NCBI GenBank assembly: GCA_937902865.1
Contig: CALFNJ010000547.1
Location: forward strand, 1-5,123
DNA: 5,123 nt
Direction of reading: 5' to 3'
Origin: an uncultured Opitutaceae bacterium
GTDB taxonomy: Bacteria; Verrucomicrobiota; Verrucomicrobiia; Opitutales; Opitutaceae
The notes under the pieces are model-generated. The model made no database searches, was not told where the DNA came from, and saw only the letters and a program-made list of their open reading frames with translations. Every line of letters begins with the position of its first letter. Position 1 is the stretch's first letter. Below, in pieces: positions 1 to 5,123 of the stretch. The translations under genes and the position numbers were made by a program.

Positions 1-1166
1 TCCTGCACGCGCACGGCCTCGCCACGGCGGTGGCCGGCTCGAAGCAGGTGGCGCTTTTGCACGACCGCTCGCTCCGGAATGACGGCGCGAGTGTTTCGCC
101 GGTGATCTTCGAGGGGGACGCGCTGCCGAAGTCGGTCGCCGCCGGACTGAAGACGGTTCCCGGCGCGTTTCCCGCGATCGGAGCCAACGAGAACAAGCAC
201 GATCGCGACGCCTGGACCACGCGCTCGTTGCTGGAGGTCCTCTGGAAGGACAACGTGCCGCCTTTCTCGCTCCTCTGGCTCGCCGAGCCGGATGCTTCGC
301 AGCACGCCTCAGGTCCGGGCTCGGCTCAATCCCTGGCCGCGATCAAGAGCAGCGACACGAATCTCGGCCGCGTGCTCGCGGAGCTGGACAAGCGCGGGCT
401 GCGCGACAGCACCGACGTCATGGTGGTGTCCGACCACGGATTTTCGACGATCAGCCGGAAGGTCGACGTGGCGGTGGAGCTTTCGAAGGCCGGTTTCGAC
501 ACGAAGCGCGCGACCACGACCAACCTGAAGAAGGGCGAGGTGTTCGCGGTGAGCAATGGCGGCACCACGCTGCTGTATGTCGGCGACCACGATGCCGACA
601 CGATCCAGCGGCTCGCGACCACCCTGCAGGCGCAGGACTGGACCGGCGTGATTTTCTCGCGCGAAAAGATCGAAGGCACCTTCCCGCTGGCGGAAGCGCA
701 CATCGATTCGCCGCAGGCGCCGGACCTCGTGGTCTCGCTCCGCTGGTGGCGCGACAAGAGCGCGACCGGCGCGCCCGGCCTGCAGGTCTCGGACCTGGCG
801 CCGTCCTCGCCCAAGGTGGGCAATCACGCCAGCCTGAGCGCCTACGACCTGCTCAACACGCTGGTGGCCAGCGGCCCGGATTTCCGTCGCGGCGTGGCGA
901 ACACGCTGCCCTCCGCGAATACGGACGTGGCTCCGACCGTGCTGTGGATTCTCGGCCTGCGCGACGAAGCCGCGAAAATGGACGGCCGCGTGCTCGGTGA
1001 AGCCCTTTCCGGCGAGGCGCCGCCGCTCAAGTCCTACGAACTGAAGCGCCTGACCGCCCGCCGGAAGATCGATGCCGGCACCTGGGAGCAGTATCTCCAA
1101 GTCAGTGAAGTGAATGGCGTGCGGTATCTCGACGAGGGGAATGGCAGCCTGCAGGCGACACACTAA
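1..1166 (+). CDS. Alkaline phosphatase family protein (type I phosphodiesterase/nucleotide pyrophosphatase), 5'-truncated
   Basis: The 3' part of a gene entering from the left edge: the frame is open from base 3 with no stop, so the GTG at 30 is internal and about 388 residues are visible. The protein belongs to the alkaline phosphatase superfamily, metalloenzymes that hydrolyse phosphodiesters or phosphomonoesters. Counting from the first full codon, metal ligands match the ENPP pattern: D97-x-x-x-H101 (EPDASQH), D144-H145 in VVSDHGF, and H275 in VGNHASLS. The nucleophilic Thr/Ser and the first Asp ligand should lie upstream, as would any signal peptide; related proteins are usually around 500 residues, so roughly a quarter is missing. 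The visible start, LHAHGLATAVAGSK, fits the post-nucleophile part of the fold. The C-terminus is intact, ending in TAA. Substrate cannot be told from the sequence. The family call is firm; a more specific name is not. Confidence 0.85.
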   Translation, partial: LHAHGLATAVAGSKQVALLHDRSLRNDGASVSPVIFEGDALPKSVAAGLKTVPGAFPAIGANENKHDRDAWTTRSLLEVLWKDNVPPFSLLWLAEPDASQHASGPGSAQSLAAIKSSDTNLGRVLAELDKRGLRDSTDVMVVSDHGFSTISRKVDVAVELSKAGFDTKRATTTNLKKGEVFAVSNGGTTLLYVGDHDADTIQRLATTLQAQDWTGVIFSREKIEGTFPLAEAHIDSPQAPDLVVSLRWWRDKSATGAPGLQVSDLAPSSPKVGNHASLSAYDLLNTLVASGPDFRRGVANTLPSANTDVAPTVLWILGLRDEAAKMDGRVLGEALSGEAPPLKSYELKRLTARRKIDAGTWEQYLQVSEVNGVRYLDEGNGSLQATH

Positions 1167-1191
1167 AACCCTTGACTCGATCACCGGGGTA

Positions 1192-1210
1192 GGAGTTTTT
1201 GACCAACTCC
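1192..1210 (+). promoter_or_regulatory. Hairpin in the rpsT leader that buries an SD-like sequence
   Basis: GGAGTT at 1192-1197 pairs perfectly with AACTCC at 1205-1210 around a 7-base loop. The left arm overlaps AGGAG (1191-1195), the only Shine-Dalgarno-like sequence between the upstream gene and rpsT, and it lies about 31 bases before the rpsT ATG, too far for a normal ribosome binding site. No purine-rich SD sits at the usual distance; the leader just before the start (AATCTCTCCATCGACC) is pyrimidine-rich. The hairpin could fold the leader, for example for S20 feedback, or be fortuitous. The pairing is seen; a regulatory role is inference. Confidence 0.3.
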
Positions 1211-1226
1211 AATCTCTCCATCGACC

Positions 1227-1496
1227 ATGGCCAACACGAAATCTGCCATCAAAGCCGCGCGTAAGTCCGAGCGTTTTGCCACCCGCAACCAGGCGCTCAA
1301 GACGCGTCTGAAGACGCTCCACAAGAAGCTCGAGGCCGCCAGCAAGGGCACCGACGCCGCCGTGACGAAGGCCGCCGCCAGCGCCTACATTTCCGCCATG
1401 GACAAGGCGACGAAGTCCGGCGTCGTGCACAAGAACGCCGCCGCCCGCGCCAAGGCGCAGGTCGCGAAGTACGTGTTCGCGGCGAAGAAGAAGTAA
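1227..1496 (+). CDS. rpsT: 30S ribosomal protein S20 (bS20)
   Basis: Encodes an 89-residue, Lys/Ala-rich basic protein that binds 16S rRNA early in assembly of the 30S subunit. The N-terminus MANTKSAIKAARKSERFATRN followed by long helical Ala/Lys stretches is characteristic of bS20, and the length is normal for the family (about 85-92). The ATG at 1227 gives the canonical MANTKSAIK start, so no other start is needed. It is monocistronic: 60 bp separate it from the phosphatase gene upstream, and a strong intrinsic terminator follows 31 bases after the TAA. No convincing Shine-Dalgarno lies just upstream. In Escherichia coli S20 represses its own translation; whether that happens here cannot be seen, although the leader hairpin is a candidate site. 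Confidence 0.97.
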   Translation: MANTKSAIKAARKSERFATRNQALKTRLKTLHKKLEAASKGTDAAVTKAAASAYISAMDKATKSGVVHKNAAARAKAQVAKYVFAAKKK

Positions 1497-1503
1497 GCCA
1501 GCG

Positions 1504-1518
1504 CGTCGATTTTCGACG
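1504..1518 (+). other. Small stem-loop just after the rpsT stop
   Basis: CGTCGA (1504-1509) and TCGACG (1513-1518) form a perfect 6-bp stem around a TTT loop, eight bases after the rpsT stop codon and ten bases before the main terminator stem. It has only a few T residues after it (TTCCCCTTT), so it is unlikely to terminate transcription alone. It may protect the 3' end of the message or be incidental. Confidence 0.4.
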
Positions 1519-1527
1519 TTCCCCTTT

Positions 1528-1564
1528 GCCCCGGTGACCTCGCGTCGCCGGGGCCTTTTGTTTT
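1528..1564 (+). terminator. Rho-independent terminator of rpsT
   Basis: GCCCCGGTGAC (1528-1538) pairs with GTCGCCGGGGC (1544-1554): an 11-bp stem with a single U-G wobble (1535/1547) and a 5-base loop CTCGC, followed by CCTTTTGTTTT (1554/1555-1564). A GC-rich stem with a T-rich tail 31 bases after the rpsT stop is the classical layout of an intrinsic terminator. It separates rpsT from the downstream operon, which must then have its own promoter. Confidence 0.9.
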
Positions 1565-1647
1565 CGGGGGATTCGAGCCAGTTTTATTGTCTGGAGCTCA
1601 GGAAATCAGGAATCGACGCTGGGCGCGTTATCCTTCCTGCGCTTTGA

Positions 1648-1722
1648 GGTGGCCGTCGACCTCCGGGCGACGGTGTTCGACGCCGCCGACTCAGAACCGT
1701 CGCTCGGAGGTCGACGGCCACC
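1648..1722. repeat. 75-bp inverted repeat with 27-bp arms (REP/MITE-like palindrome)
   Basis: The left arm (1648-1674, beginning GGTGGCCGTCGACCTCCG) is matched by the right arm (1696-1722, ending CGGAGGTCGACGGCCACC). The outer 18 pairs are perfect, position 1666/1704 is a G-T wobble, and the next eight pairs are perfect, giving 27 continuous pairs as + strand RNA. The 21-base spacer can pair further, since GTTC at 1675-1678 complements GAAC at 1694-1697 if two bases bulge. There is no T-tract right after the stem and the rpsT terminator lies about 84 bp upstream, so a terminator role is not the obvious explanation. Arms this long and exact in an intergenic space suggest a dispersed palindromic repeat of REP/BIME or MITE type. 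The structure is seen directly; the repeat-family status is inference because only one copy is in the window. Confidence 0.75.
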
Positions 1723-1865
1723 ATTTGGGACTTCCGTGCGGGATCAGGAAACTCGGTTTTTTTCGCATGAGTAAGGCCGACGAGGATCTCCGATTCGCGC
1801 CTTCGCCTGATGCCTTTCGGAAAATCTGCCGGATTGATTTGAGGTCGTCGGGGGCCTGCACGTGA

Positions 1866-4676
1866 ATGCGGTTTCCTCGCCCTGTGGATCCGCTGCCACC
1901 CAAGATTCGCCGTCATTTTCTTTCCTGGGACCAGCCGTTGCTGGCCCAGGCGGTGACGTTTCTGGCGGGGGACTGGAACGGGGGCGGACCGCTCGATCTC
2001 TCCGCGGTCATGGTCGTGGTCCCGACGCGGCAGTCGGGCCGCCGTCTCCGCGAGGCGATCGCCGCGCATGCCGCGGCGCAGGGGCAGGCGGCCTTTCCGC
2101 CGCGGGTGGTGTCGCCGGATCGGTTGATCGCGCTCGATGCGACCGCGGGCATCGCCTCCCGTCTGGAATCGCTGCTGGCGTGGGCCGCGGTGTTCCGCTC
2201 CGTCGACCTGGCGGATTTCCGGCGGGTGTTCCCGGTGGATCCGCCGGCGCGCAATTTTTCCTGGGCCCTGCGGCTCGCGCAGGAGTTCGTGCGGTTGCAG
2301 GGCACGCTGGCGGAGGCGGCCCTGCGGCTGGGCGACATTCCCGCGCGGGCGGGGGAGGATTTTGCGGAAGCGGAACGCTGGCAGCAGATCGCCGCTTTGG
2401 AGGGGCTGCAGGCCGAACGACTGGCGGAACTTGGTCTGAGCGACGGCCAGTCGGCCAAGATCGAGCGGGCGGCGGCGCCGGTGCGACCGGCCGAGGTGCA
2501 GAGGATCGTCGTGCTCGGGACGCCGGATCCGTTGCCGCTGGCATTGCAGGCCCTCGAAGCGCACGCCCGCGAGATTCCGGTCGACGTCGTGGTGTTCGGG
2601 CCCGAGGCGGAGGCGTCGTCGTTCGATCGCTGGGGGCGGCCGATCGCGTCGGCCTGGACCAAACGGATTTTCGACCTGCCTGAATTCGAGCGCCGGGTGC
2701 ACCTCCTGCCGGATCCGGCCGCGCAGGCCGCGCGCGTGGTGGCACTCGCGGCGGACTACGGCGACCCCGAAGGCCTGCTCGGGGTCGGCGTGGCTGATCC
2801 CGAAGTGCTGCCGTTGCTCGAGACCGGACTGAGGCGGGCGGGCATCGCGGGCTTCAATCCGGAAGGCCGCACCCGCCACGGCGACCGGCTTTTCCAATTG
2901 CTGACGGCGCTCTCGGAACTGGCGCGGGACGACGCCTTCACGGCGTGCGAGACCTTGGCGCGCTGCCCGGACTTTCTCGAATTTCTCCGCGCGCGCCGGC
3001 GGGGTTTTTCGGGCGCGGAATTTCTCGCCCGGCTCGATGACCTGCACGCGCGGCATCTCCCGCCCGACCTGGCGGAGGCGCGCCGGCACCAACCGCAGGA
3101 TGCGGATTTGGCGGCGATCGCGGAATTGCGCGCCATCCTGACGGCCGGGAATTTTCCCGAAAACGCGGGTGAGGCGCTCGATGTGATTTTTTCCGGCCGT
3201 CGTTTCGATCTGACGCAGGCGCCGGACGCGCAGGCGGCGGAGGCCGCCGAAGCCTGGGCCGAAGTGATGCGCGCCTGCCAGGCGGCGGCGGCGCGGTTCG
3301 GCGGCATCGACACGGCGGAGTGGTGGGACGTGGCGCTGCGACTCTACCGCGAAACGACGCGAACCGATGAAAAATCCGCCGGCGCGTTGGAGCTTCAGGG
3401 CTGGCTCGAACTGCTGTGGGAAGACGCGCCGCATCTTGCGGTCGCGGGCCTGAACGACGGCAGCGTGCCCGACGCGGTGGTGGGGGATCCTTTTTTGCCG
3501 GAGTCACTGCGCGAACGGCTCGGCCTGAAGACCAACGCAGCGCGTTTCGCCCGTGATGCGTACCTCCTGCAGGCGCTGGCGGCGAGCCGTCGAGTCGGCG
3601 GCCGATTGGACCTGTTGTTCGGCAAGAACTCCGTCGCGGGTGACCCCCTGCGGCCCTCGCGACTGCTGCTGCGGTGCGCGGACACGGAGCTGCCGGCACG
3701 GATCGCTTTTCTTTTCCGCGCGGCGGAGGCGGAGCACGCGAGTCCGCCCTGGCGCCGCGCGTGGCGCCTGCAGCCGCCGATGGCGATGCCGCCGGAGAAG
3801 CTCGCGGTGACTGCGCTGCCGCAGTGGCTCGCGTGCCCGTTTCGCTTTTTCCTCGGACGCGTGCTTCGTCTGGAGGCGGTCGACCCGGAGAAAATGGAGC
3901 TCGACGCGATGGACTTCGGCACGCTTTGCCATGCTGCGCTCGAGAAGATGGGACAGAGCGAAGCGCTGCGCGACTGCACGGATGGAAAACAGCTGCGGGA
4001 ATTTCTGCTCAAGGAACTCGAACGGGAAGCGGCGGACCGGTTCGGTCGGGAGCTGACCCTGCCGCTCGTGATTCAACTCGAGTCGGCCCGCCAGCGGCTG
4101 GCGCGCGCGGGGGAGGTGCAGGCGCGGACCCGCGAAGAGGGCTGGGTGATCCAGCACGTGGAGCGTAAATTCGTCCTCGACGTCGCGGGACTGAAAATCA
4201 GCGGAAAGATCGACCGGATCGACCGACACGAAAGCACCGGTGCGATCCGGATTTTGGATTACAAGACCTCGGATCAACCCGCTCAGCCGGCGGAAGCGCA
4301 TCTGCGCGTGCGGCGCCGCGAGGAGGTTGTGCCGGAATTCGCGGTCTTTGCAGGCGAGGGAAGGGCGCGCGTCTGGCAGAATCTGCAGCTGCCGCTTTAC
4401 GGTCGGGCGCTGGGCGCGGAATTTCCCGGCGAGGTGGCGCTCGGCTATTTCAACCTGCCGAAGGCCGCAACCGACACCGGGATCGCGCTTTGGACGGCTT
4501 ACACGCCCGACGTGGCGGAAGCCGCCTGGCGTTGTGCCACGGGCGTGGCGGAGGCGATCCGCGCGGGAGAATTCTGGCCGCCGAACGAAGCGATCCGCGC
4601 CGAGCAGGATGAATTTGCGGCGCTCTTTCACCACGGGGCGGCGGCGAGCGTGGCGTGGAAGGAGGAGGCGCCATGA
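1866..4676 (+). CDS. AddB-like PD-(D/E)XK nuclease, subunit of an AddAB-type helicase-nuclease
   Basis: Encodes 936 residues, probably the cytoplasmic partner of the helicase encoded next, acting together in double-strand-break end resection for RecA. The N-terminal 600 residues look like the inactive helicase fold of AddB: VVVPTRQSGRRL (about 50-61) has no Walker A, and the middle has the AddB/RecC-like GLNDGSVPD (528-536), RFARDAYLL (560-568) and GDPLRPSRLL. The C-terminal nuclease starts at LACPFRFFLGRVLRLE (C657) and carries GTLCH (H689), GKIDRID (D783), DYKT (D798, K800) and QLPLY (Q841, Y845), so all RecB-type nuclease motifs are present. Only one cysteine (C890) lies after the nuclease core, so the four-cysteine iron-sulfur site of Bacillus AddB is incomplete. 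The ATG at 1866 is fixed from the left by an in-frame TGA directly before it; its RBS is weak (GGGGG at 1850-1854). Slightly short for AddB, as in iron-sulfur-free relatives. Confidence 0.88.
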   Translation: MRFPRPVDPLPPKIRRHFLSWDQPLLAQAVTFLAGDWNGGGPLDLSAVMVVVPTRQSGRRLREAIAAHAAAQGQAAFPPRVVSPDRLIALDATAGIASRLESLLAWAAVFRSVDLADFRRVFPVDPPARNFSWALRLAQEFVRLQGTLAEAALRLGDIPARAGEDFAEAERWQQIAALEGLQAERLAELGLSDGQSAKIERAAAPVRPAEVQRIVVLGTPDPLPLALQALEAHAREIPVDVVVFGPEAEASSFDRWGRPIASAWTKRIFDLPEFERRVHLLPDPAAQAARVVALAADYGDPEGLLGVGVADPEVLPLLETGLRRAGIAGFNPEGRTRHGDRLFQLLTALSELARDDAFTACETLARCPDFLEFLRARRRGFSGAEFLARLDDLHARHLPPDLAEARRHQPQDADLAAIAELRAILTAGNFPENAGEALDVIFSGRRFDLTQAPDAQAAEAAEAWAEVMRACQAAAARFGGIDTAEWWDVALRLYRETTRTDEKSAGALELQGWLELLWEDAPHLAVAGLNDGSVPDAVVGDPFLPESLRERLGLKTNAARFARDAYLLQALAASRRVGGRLDLLFGKNSVAGDPLRPSRLLLRCADTELPARIAFLFRAAEAEHASPPWRRAWRLQPPMAMPPEKLAVTALPQWLACPFRFFLGRVLRLEAVDPEKMELDAMDFGTLCHAALEKMGQSEALRDCTDGKQLREFLLKELEREAADRFGRELTLPLVIQLESARQRLARAGEVQARTREEGWVIQHVERKFVLDVAGLKISGKIDRIDRHESTGAIRILDYKTSDQPAQPAEAHLRVRRREEVVPEFAVFAGEGRARVWQNLQLPLYGRALGAEFPGEVALGYFNLPKAATDTGIALWTAYTPDVAEAAWRCATGVAEAIRAGEFWPPNEAIRAEQDEFAALFHHGAAASVAWKEEAP
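4659..4668 (+). promoter_or_regulatory. Ribosome binding site of the helicase gene, inside the nuclease gene
   Basis: AAGGAGGAGG sits in the last codons of the nuclease gene. AAGGAGG (4659-4665) ends seven bases before the ATG at 4673, an ideal Shine-Dalgarno distance. It supports 4673 over the in-frame ATG at 4682 as the helicase start, and with the ATGA overlap it indicates coupled translation of the two subunits. Confidence 0.8.
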
Positions 4677-5123
4677 AAGCCATGACGGCCCGGGTCGGCC
4701 ACGTGATGATCCTCGCCTCCGCGGGATCCGGAAAAACCTATCAGCTCACGAATCGCTTCGTGCGGCTGCTGGCGCTCGGGGCGCGTCCGGAGCGGATCGT
4801 TGCGCTCACCTTCACGCGCAAGGCCGCCGGAGAATTTTTCGACGAGATCCTCAACAAGCTGGCCCGGGCGGCCGCGAACCCGGCGGCGGCCGAGCGGCTG
4901 GCGCGCGAGATCGGGACGCCCGGCCTGCGCGCGGAGAATTTTCTTCAGCTTTTGCGTGACGTGGCGGACGCGATGCACCTGCTCCGCCTCGGCACGCTGG
5001 ACGGATTTTTCGCGCGGATCGCGCGCAACTTCCCGCTGGAGCTGGGACTCACCGGCGAGTTCGAAATCCTCCAGGAGCACGCGGCGCGGCAGGAGCGCGC
5101 GCGGGTGCTGCAGCGCATGTTCG
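4673..5123 (+). CDS. AddA/RecB-like UvrD-family helicase, 3'-truncated
   Basis: The first 150 residues of a superfamily 1A helicase that runs off the right edge without a stop. Full AddA/RecB-type proteins exceed 1000 residues, so most of the motor and any C-terminal nuclease are outside the window. Visible motifs: the ATP-binding Walker A in ILASAGSGKTYQL (K21, T22), motif Ia in ALTFTRKAAGEF (about 44-55), and LGTLDGFFARIARNFP (106-121) at the place where RecB/AddA helicases have the TIHxFF-type motif Ib. The protein would translocate on DNA and unwind broken ends, working with the nuclease encoded immediately upstream. The start overlaps the nuclease stop in ATGA (4673-4676), with a strong RBS before it. 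UvrD-family helicase is certain from the motifs; the AddA assignment rests on motif spacing, the short N-terminus and the neighbour. Confidence 0.9.
   Translation, partial: MKAMTARVGHVMILASAGSGKTYQLTNRFVRLLALGARPERIVALTFTRKAAGEFFDEILNKLARAAANPAAAERLAREIGTPGLRAENFLQLLRDVADAMHLLRLGTLDGFFARIARNFPLELGLTGEFEILQEHAARQERARVLQRMF

Larger units (their letters stand above)
1497..1865. other. Non-coding region between rpsT and the repair operon
   Basis: A 369-bp stretch without a convincing gene. From left to right it holds a small hairpin directly after rpsT, the rpsT terminator, a 75-bp inverted repeat, a run of seven T (1757-1763), and about 100 bp leading to the nuclease gene. The promoter of the nuclease-helicase operon should lie after the terminator, but I see no good -35/-10 pair; sigma-70-like boxes are often weak in such GC-rich genomes. 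The one + strand reading frame across it (TTG at 1587 to TGA at 1865) runs through both arms of the palindrome and resembles no protein I recognise. Confidence 0.6.

Noticed and set aside
1172..1200. TTGACT at 1172-1177 as a -35 box for rpsT
   Set aside because: At a 17-bp spacing the -10 would be GTTTTT, a poor match, and the better-looking TAGGAG at 1190 is only 12 bp away. A promoter for rpsT probably exists here but I cannot place it.
309..1430. Open frame of 373 codons on the - strand
   Set aside because: It overlaps the phosphatase gene and rpsT in antisense, both supported by clear motifs, and its product has low-complexity Arg/Gly/Val content.
1605..1750. ATCAGGAA as a direct repeat (1605-1612 and 1743-1750) flanking the palindrome, as a possible target-site duplication
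   Set aside because: The copies are placed asymmetrically, 35 and 20 bp from the palindrome, with no inverted ends just inside them, so chance is as likely; comparison with an empty site would settle it.
1732..1763. TTCC/GGAA pairing followed by seven T as a second terminator
   Set aside because: The stem is only 4 bp with an 11-base loop, and six bases separate it from the T-tract.
1587..1865. Possible 92-residue gene starting with TTG and ending right at the nuclease ATG
   Set aside because: It reads through both arms of the inverted repeat, has no convincing RBS, and its product resembles nothing recognisable; the abutting TGA is what fixes the nuclease start.
1584..3434. Open frame of 616 codons on the - strand
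   Set aside because: It lies antisense to the well-supported nuclease gene and across the palindrome, its product is an Arg/Pro/Gly-rich sequence without recognisable motifs, and long open frames opposite genes are common at this GC content.

Overview
This is a high-GC, gene-dense bacterial window with every convincing gene on the + strand. The gene content (an AddB-like/AddA-like repair pair, bS20 and an alkaline-phosphatase-superfamily enzyme) together with the GC-rich style suggests a Gram-negative, possibly verrucomicrobial (Opitutaceae-like) chromosome. That placement is an impression from protein style, not something the sequence proves.

Layout: (1) positions 1-1166 hold the 3' part of a gene for a type I phosphodiesterase/nucleotide pyrophosphatase-type enzyme of the alkaline phosphatase superfamily; its N-terminal part, with the nucleophile, lies outside the window. 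(2) A 60-bp gap contains a small hairpin that buries the only Shine-Dalgarno-like sequence upstream of rpsT. (3) rpsT (1227-1496) encodes 30S ribosomal protein S20. (4) A 369-bp non-coding stretch (1497-1865) holds a small hairpin, a strong intrinsic terminator that closes rpsT, and a separate 75-bp inverted repeat with 27-bp arms, which looks like a dispersed palindromic element. (5) Positions 1866-4676 encode a 936-residue AddB-like protein: a helicase-like body without a Walker A site, followed by a C-terminal PD-(D/E)XK nuclease. (6) From 4673, overlapping the previous stop codon by four bases, comes the start of an AddA/RecB-like UvrD-family helicase, cut off by the window end after 150 residues.

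The last two genes form a translationally coupled operon and very probably make the two subunits of an AddAB-type helicase-nuclease that resects double-strand breaks for RecA-dependent repair. The phosphatase and rpsT look like independent neighbours. I see no phage, transposase, CRISPR, tRNA or rRNA sequence. The least explained element is the long perfect palindrome between rpsT and the repair operon. I did not find evidence of an entirely new system.
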